From NCBI GenBank assembly GCA_002319925.1, contig DCFP01000005.1, positions 43,183 to 75,038 of the forward strand: a DNA stretch of 31,856 nucleotides, in the 5' to 3' direction. Of this stretch, positions 15,120 to 22,331 are shown piece after piece. Position 1 is the stretch's first letter, and the number at the start of each line of letters is the position of its first letter. The notes under the pieces are model-generated. The model searched no databases. It was not told where the DNA came from and saw nothing but the letters and a program-made list of their open reading frames with translations. The translations under genes and the position numbers were made by a program. The DNA is from Holophagaceae bacterium UBA1801. Lineage in GTDB: Bacteria; Acidobacteriota; Holophagae; Holophagales; Holophagaceae.

Positions 15120-16394
15120 GTGAACCTGCTTTGTCCCACTCGCCTGGATCCGGAAGACGAAATCTTCCGGCCCCGGCTGCACGCAGCCCTCGTCGAGAGC
15201 CTCTACAAGCAAAGCTGGTTCGCGCTCTCCGGGCTCTCCATCGTGCTGGTCCTGCTCTGGATCATCACGCGGGAGGCTATCGCTCGATCGCCAATGCTCG
15301 GTTGGTTTTTCGTGCTCCTGGGATGTGTTGTGGCCTTCCGGATCGTCTGGCTGATCGTCCTGTCGCTCTCCCCGGCCCGGTTCCCTTCCGTTGCGGCGCG
15401 GCATCTCTGTTTTCTTGCTGGCAGCACCCTCACCAGCGCCTGCTTCGTGGCCCTGAACATCCTGGCCTTGCCGCTGCTCGCGCCCATCCAGCTGGCCCTC
15501 TTCTGCATCTGCGTGGCGGGGATCGGCACCAGTGGGGTGGCCACCATGTCCGCCAGTCCGCTCGCGTTCGGTCTCTACATGCCGCCCATGGTGATTTCGC
15601 TCGTGGCGATGGGGGTCTTCCACCCACTGCCCGTCCTGCCCGGCGTCTTCGTGCTCCTGCTGCTCTCCTACATCTTCACCCAGGAGAGCGTAAATCTGGT
15701 TCTGCACCGGACCTTGTGCGAGAACGTATTGATGCACTTGAAGCAGGAGGAGATGGCCCGGAGAGACGCGCTCACGGGGCTCCGGAACCGGCGCTACCTG
15801 CAGGAGTTCATGGAGGAGGAGATTTCCCGCGTGCTGCGCGCATGGCATCCCGAGAACGCTTCCGGCGGATTGACCGGCCGAAGCCTGGCCCTCATGATGC
15901 TCGACCTGGACCACTTCAAGGCCGTGAACGACACCCACGGCCACGCCGCCGGGGACGCGATCCTGCAGCAGGTGGCCTCGCTGCTGAAGGAGACTCTGCG
16001 CAAACCCGATCTGGTGGTGCGCTGGGGAGGAGAAGAATTCGTGATCCTGATGCTGGACGTGGCGCGCACCATGCCGATGCTGGCCGCGGAACGGATCCGG
16101 GAGGCCGTGGAAGGGCATACCTTCCGGCTTCCTTCCGGGGAACTACTGAAGCAGACTTGCAGCATCGGTTATGCCCAATATCCCTTCCTGCCCGGGCAAC
16201 CCGAAGCCTTGGATTGGGAGCAGGTGTTGACGCTGGCGGATGGAGGCCTGTACCAGGCCAAGCATTCGGGCCGGAATCGCGCCGTGGGTGTCACGGCGGG
16301 CCAGGCTCCCGGGGCGCAGATCGAGGCGAGCCTGCAGGACGTGAAGGACAGCTTCAAAGACAAAGTGGCCGCGGACATCCTCCGGCTTGTGTGA
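15120..16394 (+). CDS. Membrane diguanylate cyclase (GGDEF)
   Basis: A 424-residue inner-membrane protein that should make cyclic-di-GMP from two GTP. The N-terminal ~185 residues hold about six hydrophobic spans of a membrane sensor with no recognised ligand motif. A linker helix leads to the GGDEF domain, which begins at RRDALTGLRNRRYL and has LDLDHFKAVNDTHGHAAGD for GTP and metal binding. The active site is GGEEF (303-307), with an RKPD inhibitory site (294-297), so it should be active and feedback-inhibited. The start is not certain: the GTG at 15120 is chosen because it opens the conserved-looking region, and a GTG at 15054 would add 22 residues without a good ribosome binding site. Second GGDEF protein in this window. 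Confidence 0.88.
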   Translation: MNLLCPTRLDPEDEIFRPRLHAALVESLYKQSWFALSGLSIVLVLLWIITREAIARSPMLGWFFVLLGCVVAFRIVWLIVLSLSPARFPSVAARHLCFLAGSTLTSACFVALNILALPLLAPIQLALFCICVAGIGTSGVATMSASPLAFGLYMPPMVISLVAMGVFHPLPVLPGVFVLLLLSYIFTQESVNLVLHRTLCENVLMHLKQEEMARRDALTGLRNRRYLQEFMEEEISRVLRAWHPENASGGLTGRSLALMMLDLDHFKAVNDTHGHAAGDAILQQVASLLKETLRKPDLVVRWGGEEFVILMLDVARTMPMLAAERIREAVEGHTFRLPSGELLKQTCSIGYAQYPFLPGQPEALDWEQVLTLADGGLYQAKHSGRNRAVGVTAGQAPGAQIEASLQDVKDSFKDKVAADILRLV

Positions 16395-16462
16395 ATCCGC
16401 TTCGCGGAGGTCCCACGACAAGATGCGCTAAGATGCGGTGTATCGCATGAAGGAGCTTCGAT

Positions 16463-17134
16463 ATGCCCAAGACCTGGACCCGGGCGACGCTCGCCAAGAC
16501 CATTGACCACACCCTACTGAAGGCTATCGGCACCGAGGCGCAGGTGCGGGAGCTGTGTACCGAGGCGAAGCAGTTCAAGTTCGCCAGTGTCTGCGTGAAC
16601 CCGGTCTGGGTATCCCTTTGCACCAAGGAACTGGCGAGCAGCGAGGTGCTCGTATGCACCGTCATCGGTTTCCCCCTCGGCGCCAACAGCTCCGAGACCA
16701 AGGCCGCGGAAGCCAGGCTGGCCGTGACTCAGGGCGCCCGCGAGGTGGATATGGTGATCAACCTCGGCGCCGCGAAGGCAGGCGACTGGAAGACAGTGGA
16801 GGAGGACATCCGCGCCGTGGTGAAGGCCGCGGGCCAGGCGACCGTGAAGGTCATCATCGAGACCTGCTACCTGACCGACGACGAGAAGGTCAAGGCGTGC
16901 GAGGCTTCCCTGCGCGCGGGAGCCCATTTCGTGAAGACCAGCACGGGCTTCGGCACCGGCGGGGCCACCGTGGAAGACATCCGTCTCATGCGCAAGACCG
17001 TGGGCGACAAGCTCCAGGTCAAGGCCTCCGGCGGCGTTCGGACTTGCCAGGATGCCCTGAAGATGCTGGAAGCCGGGGCCGACCGCATCGGCGCCAGCTC
17101 AGGAGTGGCCATCATCGGGGAATTCGAAGGTTGA
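16463..17134 (+). CDS. deoC: Deoxyribose-phosphate aldolase
   Basis: Class I aldolase that splits 2-deoxy-D-ribose 5-phosphate into glyceraldehyde 3-phosphate and acetaldehyde, the last step in deoxynucleoside breakdown. The 223-residue protein has the Schiff-base Lys158 in HFVKTSTGF, the second lysine Lys187 in VKASGGVR, and Asp96 in EVDMVINLGA. The N-terminal IDHTLLK and the phosphate-site GADRIGASSG are also standard. The ATG at 16463 has AAGGAGC upstream. It is the first gene of a plus-strand series concerned with nucleosides (SAM hydrolase-like protein, BMP-type importer), although a 244-base gap with a long hairpin separates it from the next gene. It ends a few residues after the conserved C-terminus with no tail. 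Confidence 0.95.
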   Translation: MPKTWTRATLAKTIDHTLLKAIGTEAQVRELCTEAKQFKFASVCVNPVWVSLCTKELASSEVLVCTVIGFPLGANSSETKAAEARLAVTQGAREVDMVINLGAAKAGDWKTVEEDIRAVVKAAGQATVKVIIETCYLTDDEKVKACEASLRAGAHFVKTSTGFGTGGATVEDIRLMRKTVGDKLQVKASGGVRTCQDALKMLEAGADRIGASSGVAIIGEFEG

Positions 17135-17172
17135 GGTCCAGTCGCGCAGGATAGCTTTTCTTTTTCATCCCC

Positions 17173-17236
17173 TGCATCCCCTTCATCCATGTTCAAAAGC
17201 TTTAAAAGCTGGATGAACAGGGATGAAGGGGATGCA
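17173..17236. repeat. Long hairpin repeat, catcccctt family
   Basis: Arms of 23 bases (17173-17195 and 17214-17236) match at 22 of 23 positions around an 18-base loop. The words are tgcatcccc, ttcatcc and tgttca. A partial relative lies at 28912-28929, where 17 of 18 bases match the complement of 17167-17184. It may act as the deoC transcript end, but there is no T-run. Confidence 0.75.
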
Positions 17237-17248
17237 AGGGTATAGAAG

Positions 17249-17281
17249 CAACCAAATCCCTTTGTCGCGGCAATTTGGTTG
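17249..17281. promoter_or_regulatory. Perfect inverted repeat upstream of the SAM hydrolase-like gene
   Basis: CAACCAAAT and ATTTGGTTG are perfect 9-base arms around 15 bases. It is AT-rich compared with its surroundings and about 100 bases before the gene start. It could be an operator or part of an RNA leader. Confidence 0.4.
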
Positions 17282-17313
17282 ATTTCGGATCGAGCAAGTC
17301 AATTTTTTTCTAT

Positions 17314-17332
17314 CAAGAAAATAAATTTCTTG
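17314..17332. promoter_or_regulatory. Second perfect inverted repeat in the same leader
   Basis: CAAGAAA-ataaa-TTTCTTG, perfect 7-base arms, 47 bases before the SAM hydrolase-like start. It differs in sequence from the repeats on either side. Confidence 0.4.
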
Positions 17333-17351
17333 CTTCACTGGTATCCCTCTC

Positions 17352-17365
17352 ATCAATGCATTGAT
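17352..17365. promoter_or_regulatory. 14-bp perfect palindrome next to the ribosome binding site
   Basis: ATCAATGCATTGAT, with a wider GTATC...GATAC pair outside it, ends two bases before the AGGAGG of the SAM hydrolase-like gene. A dimeric repressor bound here would block initiation. Good operator candidate, but the protein is unknown. Confidence 0.5.
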
Positions 17366-17378
17366 ACAGGAGGTTCCC

Positions 17379-18281
17379 ATGCTGCGTTTCGTGAAGAACG
17401 CCGTGATCGCTCTGGGTTTGCTGTCCTCGTTCGCCTTCGCCAAGGCGCCGCTGGTGCTGATGACAGATTTCGGACTGAAGGACGGCGCGGTGTCCGCCAT
17501 GCGCGGCGTGGCCTATGGCGTGGATCCGGCGCTGAACGTATCCGATCTCACCCACGAGATCCCAGACTACGACATCTGGGTGGGCGCCTATCGTCTTTAC
17601 CAGACCGCCAACTACTGGCCCAAGGGCACGGTGTTCGTATCCGTGGTGGATCCCGGCGTGGGCACGGAACGCAAATCTGTGGTCATGAAGACCAAGGATG
17701 GCCGCTTCTTTGTGAATCCCAACAACGGCCTGCTCACGCTCATCGTCGAGCGCGACGGTGTGGCGGAAGTGCGCGAGATCGACGAAAAGGTGAACCGGCT
17801 GAAGGGCTCCGAAGGCTCGTACACTTTCCACGGCCGTGACGTGTATGCCTACACCGGCGCACGGCTGGCCGCAGGCAAGATCACCTTCGCGCAGGTGGGC
17901 CCGAAGCTCTCGGCCGATAGCGTCGTCAAGATCACCTATCAGCACCCCGAGAAGAACGGCGGCGTCGTGAAGGGCATGATCCCCGTGCTGGATGTCCAGT
18001 ACGGAAATGTCTGGACCAACATTCCGAAGGACCTCTTCGACCAGCTCGGCATCAAGATCGGCGGGAAGGTGCGCCTGCGCATCTTCAACGAAGGCAAGCA
18101 GGTGGACGAGGTGGTGGCACCCTACGAAAACACCTTCGGCGACGTGCCGGAAGGACAGCCCCTGGTCTACATGAACAGCCTCATGAGCGTGTCCGTGGCC
18201 ATCAACATGGACAGCTACGCGGCCAAGCACAAGGTCGAATCGGGGCCCAGCTGGTCCGTGGAGGTGAGCAAGGCAGAGTAG
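17379..18281 (+). CDS. Exported SAM hydrolase (SAM hydroxide adenosyltransferase, DUF62 family)
   Basis: The family cleaves S-adenosylmethionine with water to adenosine and methionine. In 300 residues the proposed Asp-Arg-His catalytic triad is complete: Asp91 and Arg98 in VVDPGVGTERK and His151 in TFHGRD. LMTDFGLKDG at the N-terminus and NPNNGLLT match the SAM-binding sites. Most members are cytoplasmic, but this one opens with a signal peptide (MLRFVKNAVIALGLLSSFAFA, cleaved before KAP), so it should work in the periplasm. The start at 17379 is set by AGGAGG five bases upstream. It is followed by a nucleoside-binding protein and its ABC importer, and preceded by deoC. Feeding adenosine to that importer is an inference. 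Confidence 0.88.
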   Translation: MLRFVKNAVIALGLLSSFAFAKAPLVLMTDFGLKDGAVSAMRGVAYGVDPALNVSDLTHEIPDYDIWVGAYRLYQTANYWPKGTVFVSVVDPGVGTERKSVVMKTKDGRFFVNPNNGLLTLIVERDGVAEVREIDEKVNRLKGSEGSYTFHGRDVYAYTGARLAAGKITFAQVGPKLSADSVVKITYQHPEKNGGVVKGMIPVLDVQYGNVWTNIPKDLFDQLGIKIGGKVRLRIFNEGKQVDEVVAPYENTFGDVPEGQPLVYMNSLMSVSVAINMDSYAAKHKVESGPSWSVEVSKAE

Positions 18282-18308
18282 AAATATCACGGGCCGCGGC
18301 GGGTTCAT

Positions 18309-18332
18309 CCGTGCGCGACCACACGGTTTTTT
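18309..18332 (+). terminator. Probable intrinsic terminator after the SAM hydrolase-like gene
   Basis: CCGTG-(8 bases)-CACGG followed by TTTTTT, 28 bases after the stop. The stem is only five pairs, so termination may be partial and leave some read-through into the transporter operon. Confidence 0.55.
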
Positions 18333-18348
18333 ATAGGTCTTCGCTATA

Positions 18349-18366
18349 TGCATAAGGCCATATGCA
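18349..18366. promoter_or_regulatory. Inverted repeat upstream of the BMP gene
   Basis: TGCATA-aggcca-TATGCA, a perfect 6-6-6 repeat in an AT-rich patch about 90 bases before the binding-protein start. Possible operator. Confidence 0.35.
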
Positions 18367-18457
18367 AGAGTTGTCTGGGCCGTGAAATAGGAGCATCATC
18401 CTTAGTCGGCCATTTCGCCATCACACAGACCAATCGATTCATTCAAGGAGAACCTTC

Positions 18458-19489
18458 ATGAAGAAGAATTTCGTCCGCGCATTCTGCGCTTTCGCCCTGG
18501 CCTCCGTGGCCTTCGCTGGCTCCACCAAGGTCGGCTTCGTGACCGATGTGGGCGGCATCGATGACAAATCCTTCAACCAGAGCACCTGGGAAGGCATCAA
18601 GCGCTTCGGTCAGGAGAACAACCTGACGCAGGGCAAGGAAATCAAGTACCTGCAGTCCACCGCCGAGGCGGACTACGTGCCCAACCTCAGCACCCTGGCT
18701 GACGAAGGCATGGATCTCGTGGTGGCCTCCGGCTTCCTCTTCGAGAGCTCCATGGGTGAAGTCGCCGGCAAGTATCCCAAGCAGAAGTTCCTCATCATCG
18801 ACTCCGTCGTGAAGGACAAGGCCGGCAAGACCCTGCCCAACGTGGCCAACGCCGTCTTCGCCGAGCACGAAGGCTCCTTCCTCGTCGGCGTCGCCGCCGG
18901 CCTGAAGGCCAAGGCCGACAAGAAGAACATGGTGGGCTTCGTGGGCGGCATGCAGTTCCCGCTCATCGAGAAGTTCCAGGCAGGCTTCGAGCAGGGCGTG
19001 CACGCCGTGAACCCCGGCTGCAAGGTCCTGGTGGACTACGCGGGCACCTTCTCCGATCCCGGCAAGGGCCAGGCTCTCGCCGCCAAGCAGTACGGCGCTG
19101 GCGCCTACATCGTGTTCCAGGCCGCGGGCGGCACGGGCAACGGCGTGATCAAGGAAGCCAAGGAACGCACCCAGAAGGGTGACGTGCGCTGGGCCATCGG
19201 CGTGGACAAGGATCAGTACAACGACGGCGTCTATGCCCCCGGCAAATCCGCCGTGCTCACCAGCATGATGAAGCGCGTCGACGTGGCCGCCCATGACGTG
19301 TCCGCCATGGTCCGCGACGGCAAGTTCCCCGGCGGCGAAGTGCTCGTGTTCTCCCTGAAGAACAAGGGCGTCAGCATCCCCGGAACCAACCCCAACCTGC
19401 CCGCCGACATCACCAAGAAGATCGCCGAGTACGAAGCTCAGATCGCTTCCGGCAAGCTGAAGGTCTCCGAAGTCCCTGCCAAGCAGTAG
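18458..19489 (+). CDS. BMP/PnrA family nucleoside ABC transporter substrate-binding protein
   Basis: Periplasmic receptor of a nucleoside importer, related to BmpA/PnrA/TmpC, which bind purine nucleosides. The mature protein opens with KVGFVTDVGGIDDKSFNQS, the family signature with the ribose-contacting Asp residues, and has WAIGVDKDQYNDGVY in the second lobe. The signal peptide (MKKNFVRAFCAFALASVAFA) has no lipobox Cys after the cleavage site, so unlike most Gram-positive and spirochaete homologues it should be a soluble periplasmic protein. The ATG at 18458 has AAGGAG upstream. It heads the transporter operon. A hairpin after its stop would favour more binding protein than membrane parts. 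Confidence 0.92.
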   Translation: MKKNFVRAFCAFALASVAFAGSTKVGFVTDVGGIDDKSFNQSTWEGIKRFGQENNLTQGKEIKYLQSTAEADYVPNLSTLADEGMDLVVASGFLFESSMGEVAGKYPKQKFLIIDSVVKDKAGKTLPNVANAVFAEHEGSFLVGVAAGLKAKADKKNMVGFVGGMQFPLIEKFQAGFEQGVHAVNPGCKVLVDYAGTFSDPGKGQALAAKQYGAGAYIVFQAAGGTGNGVIKEAKERTQKGDVRWAIGVDKDQYNDGVYAPGKSAVLTSMMKRVDVAAHDVSAMVRDGKFPGGEVLVFSLKNKGVSIPGTNPNLPADITKKIAEYEAQIASGKLKVSEVPAKQ

Positions 19490-19512
19490 TCACAGGCAAG
19501 CCCATGGATTCA

Positions 19513-19542
19513 CTGCCCCCAAATCTTCGTGTTTGGGGGCAG
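19513..19542 (+). terminator. Strong hairpin after the binding-protein gene (likely attenuator)
   Basis: CTGCCCCCAAA and TTTGGGGGCAG are perfect 11-base arms around eight bases, 23 bases after the stop. There is only a short T content after it. Such hairpins between a binding-protein gene and its ABC genes are commonly used to lower expression of the latter. Confidence 0.65.
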
Positions 19543-19554
19543 TTCCATAGTTGA

Positions 19555-19661
19555 AACCGCGAAAGACGCGAAAAGCGCTCCGCGCTTACGCGAAAAAAAA
19601 CTTGAACGGCATTCTTCTTTTCATTTTTTCTTTTCGCGGGCATTTCGCGTGTTTTGCGGTT
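19555..19661. repeat. MITE-like dispersed inverted repeat, cgcgaaa family
   Basis: The element starts AACCGCGAAAGACGCGAAAA and ends with the imperfect complement of that sequence (…TTTCGCGTGTTTTGCGGTT), with an inner gcgctccgcgc hairpin and A/T-rich shoulders. The whole unit is about 107 bases. It carries no gene. It is related in wording to, but distinct from, the cgccaag repeat at 1471-1536. Confidence 0.65.
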
Positions 19662-19724
19662 CCTTCTTTTCTTTGAATTCTTGAATCGTCGGTAAATGAT
19701 CCTTTCTAGATCGCGAGGCGTGAC

Positions 19725-21245
19725 GTGGCGTACGTCATCGAAATGCTGGACATCACCAAGACCTTCCCGGGCATCAAGGCCAACGACAAGGTCACGCTGC
19801 AGGTGGAGCAGGGCTCCATCCACGCCCTGCTGGGCGAGAACGGCGCCGGGAAATCCACGCTCATGAGCATCCTCTTCGGGCTCTATTCGCCGGATTCGGG
19901 AAGCATCAAGGTGCGGGGCAAAGACGTGCGGATCACCAATCCGAACATCGCCAACGCCCTGGGCATCGGCATGGTCCACCAGCATTTCAAACTGGTGCAC
20001 AACTTCACCGTCACCGAGAACATCATCCTGGGCCTGGAACCCAAATCCGGCCTCGTGATCGACCGCAAGAAGGCTGCCGCCCGCGTGCGCGAGATCTCCG
20101 AACTCTACGGACTGAAGGTGGATCCCGAAGCCAAGATCGAGGATATTTCCGTGGGCATGCAGCAGCGCGTGGAGATCCTCAAGATGCTCTACCGCGACGC
20201 GGAGATCCTCATCTTCGACGAGCCAACTGCCGTGCTCACGCCCCAGGAGATCCACGAGCTCATGGGCATCATGCGCAGGCTCGTGAAGGAGGGGAAGACC
20301 ATCCTCCTCATCACCCACAAACTGAAGGAGATCAAAGAGGCCGCGGACTACTGCACGGTGCTGCGCCGGGGCCGCCTCATCGGCACGGTGCCCGTGGCGG
20401 AGACCACGGAGCAGCAGATGGCCGAAATGATGGTGGGACGGGAAGTGAGCTTCCACGTGGAGAAGGCGCCTGCAAACCCGGGTCCGACACTCCTCACCAT
20501 CGAGCACATCAACGTGCGCAACGCCAAGGGCCTTCTTGGCGTGAAGGATCTTTCGCTGGAAGTGAGGGCAGGCGAGATCCTCGGCATCTGCGGCATCGAC
20601 GGCAACGGCCAGACCGAGCTCATCCGTGCCATCACGGGGCTTGCGACGGTGGAAAGCGGGAAGATCCTCAACAAGGGGAAGGACATCACATCCCTTCCCA
20701 TCAAGGAGCGAACAGGACTGGGGCTGGGCCATATTCCCGAAGATCGCCACAAGCACGGGCTCATCCTGGATTTCCGCCTTGACGAGAATTTCGTGGTGCA
20801 TTCCTTCGACCACGCGCCCTTCTCCCATGCCGGCATCCTGGACTTCAAGGCTATCCGCTCCAACGCAGACCGGTTGATCGCTGAGTTCGACGTGCGCTGC
20901 GGCCAGGGCGGCGCCACCCCGGTGCGCTCCATGTCCGGCGGCAATCAGCAGAAGGCCATCGTGGCCCGGGAGATCGACCAGTCCCCCGACGTGCTCATCG
21001 TGGCCCAGCCCACCCGGGGGTTGGACGTGGGCGCCATCGAGTACATTCACCGGCGCCTGGTGGCGGAACGGGACAAAGGGAAGGGCATCCTGCTCATCTC
21101 CCTAGAGCTGGACGAGATCCTGGACGTGTCGGATCGCATCGCGGTCATCTACGGCGGCGAGATCGTCGGCATGGTGAACGCGGCTGAGACGAACGAGAAC
21201 GAATTGGGTCTGATGATGGCCGGTTCTGTACGGAAGGTCTCCTAA
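19725..21245 (+). CDS. Nucleoside ABC transporter ATP-binding protein (NupA/YufO type)
   Basis: A 506-residue fusion of two ABC domains that powers nucleoside import. The first domain has Walker A GENGAGKS (37-44), signature region DISVGMQQRVEI (140-151) and Walker B LIFDEPT (162-168). The second has Gln for Lys in its Walker A (GIDGNGQT, 290-297), MSGGNQQK (403-410) and IVAQPTRGLD, where Gln replaces the usual Asp of Walker B. This asymmetric pattern is normal for the sugar/nucleoside CUT2-like family, in which one site is degenerate. The start is GTG at 19725 with a weak GAGG site. The stop codon is directly followed by the ATG of the first permease. Confidence 0.93.
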   Translation: MAYVIEMLDITKTFPGIKANDKVTLQVEQGSIHALLGENGAGKSTLMSILFGLYSPDSGSIKVRGKDVRITNPNIANALGIGMVHQHFKLVHNFTVTENIILGLEPKSGLVIDRKKAAARVREISELYGLKVDPEAKIEDISVGMQQRVEILKMLYRDAEILIFDEPTAVLTPQEIHELMGIMRRLVKEGKTILLITHKLKEIKEAADYCTVLRRGRLIGTVPVAETTEQQMAEMMVGREVSFHVEKAPANPGPTLLTIEHINVRNAKGLLGVKDLSLEVRAGEILGICGIDGNGQTELIRAITGLATVESGKILNKGKDITSLPIKERTGLGLGHIPEDRHKHGLILDFRLDENFVVHSFDHAPFSHAGILDFKAIRSNADRLIAEFDVRCGQGGATPVRSMSGGNQQKAIVAREIDQSPDVLIVAQPTRGLDVGAIEYIHRRLVAERDKGKGILLISLELDEILDVSDRIAVIYGGEIVGMVNAAETNENELGLMMAGSVRKVS

Positions 21246-22331
21246 ATGAACACGCGCTCCAAGCTCTTCGTTCCCCTGGTCGCTATTCTCCTGGGCTTCG
21301 TGCTCGGGGCGGCGATCCTGATCGCCACCCACCGCAGTCCCATTGACATGTTCTACGCCATGCTCCAGAGCGTGAGCGGCAAGAACCTGCGGGCGGACAC
21401 CTTCAACCCCCGTTACATCGGCGAGTTCGTGGTCCAGTCCATGCCCATCATGCTCACGGGTCTTTCCGTGGGCTTCGCCTTCCGCACGGGCCTCTTCAAT
21501 ATCGGCGCCGAGGGCCAGCTCATGATGGGCTCCATCGCGGCGGTGGGCGCGGGGCTGTGGATCCAGGCCCCGCCGGTGATCCATGTCATCCTCGTGCTCC
21601 TGGCGGCCATGCTGGCGGGCGGCATCTGGGGCGCCATCCCGGGCTACTTCAAGGCCCGCTTCAATGTGCACGAAGTGGTCGTCACGATCATGCTCAACTA
21701 CGTGGCGCTCTTCCTCAACAATTGGGCCATCGTGGAGGTCTTCAAGAGCGTCGATCGCATCAAGACGCCGCCCATCCCGCCGACGGCGCTCCTCAAGAGC
21801 GACCTGCTGGCCCAACTGACCAACGGCTCGCGGCTCAACTGGGGCTTCATTCCCGTGCTCCTCTCGATCCTGGTGTACTGGTTCATCATCGAGAAGACCA
21901 CCTTCGGCTTCAGCCTCCGCGCCGTGGGCTTCAACAAGGACGGCGCCCAGTACGCGGGCATGAAGGTGAACCGCAACATCGTGTCCTCCATGGTGATTGC
22001 GGGTGCCTTCGCTGGCCTCGCGGGCGCGGTCATCACCGTGGGCACCTTCAGCTTCGGGCGCGCCCTGCCAGCCGCGGAGGGCTACGGCTTTGACGGCATC
22101 GCCGTGGCGCTGGTGGGTGGCAACGCCGCCATCGGCGTGTTCTTCTCGGGCCTGCTCTTCGGCATGCTCAAGGCGGCCCAGCCCCTCATGCAGTCCCAGG
22201 GCATCCCCAAGGAGATCGCCAGCATCATCCAGGCTTCCATCGTGCTGTTCATCGCCATGAAACTGGGCATCGAGTACCTGATGAAGAAACTGAAACCGCG
22301 CAAGGCCGTGACCGAGGAGGTGGAATCATGA
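21246..22331 (+). CDS. Nucleoside ABC transporter permease (NupB/YufP type)
   Basis: A 361-residue inner-membrane permease of the BPD_transp_2 family. The conserved FRTGLFNIGAEGQLMMG is visible, as are repeated hydrophobic spans (about nine or ten) and a cytoplasmic loop EKTTFGFSLRAVGFNKDGA, the usual contact with the ATPase. The family pairs two different permeases. This is the longer one, with an N-terminal extra span (LFVPLVAILLGFVLGAAIL). It starts at the base after the ATPase stop and overlaps the second permease by four bases (ATGA), so the three genes are translated together. Confidence 0.92.
   Translation: MNTRSKLFVPLVAILLGFVLGAAILIATHRSPIDMFYAMLQSVSGKNLRADTFNPRYIGEFVVQSMPIMLTGLSVGFAFRTGLFNIGAEGQLMMGSIAAVGAGLWIQAPPVIHVILVLLAAMLAGGIWGAIPGYFKARFNVHEVVVTIMLNYVALFLNNWAIVEVFKSVDRIKTPPIPPTALLKSDLLAQLTNGSRLNWGFIPVLLSILVYWFIIEKTTFGFSLRAVGFNKDGAQYAGMKVNRNIVSSMVIAGAFAGLAGAVITVGTFSFGRALPAAEGYGFDGIAVALVGGNAAIGVFFSGLLFGMLKAAQPLMQSQGIPKEIASIIQASIVLFIAMKLGIEYLMKKLKPRKAVTEEVES

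Noticed and set aside
13903..15123. 406-codon plus-strand frame over the threonine aldolase gene
   Set aside because: Antisense shadow of ltaE, whose catalytic motifs are complete.
15029..16450. 473-codon frame overlapping the membrane diguanylate cyclase
   Set aside because: Arg/Ala/Pro-rich out-of-frame translation; the GGDEF frame has all motifs.
17313..18353. 346-codon frame antisense to the SAM hydrolase-like gene
   Set aside because: No domain, and the sense frame carries a signal peptide and active-site residues.
18333..18457. Purine riboswitch before the nucleoside-binding protein
   Set aside because: The conserved purine-aptamer core (UAUAAUCC...loop-loop) is not present; only a short inverted repeat is seen.
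19410..21050. 546-codon open frame antisense to the nucleoside ABC ATPase
   Set aside because: It mirrors the codons of a well-identified ABC gene, is rich in His/Asp/Gly as usual for antisense frames of GC-rich genes, and has no recognisable domain.
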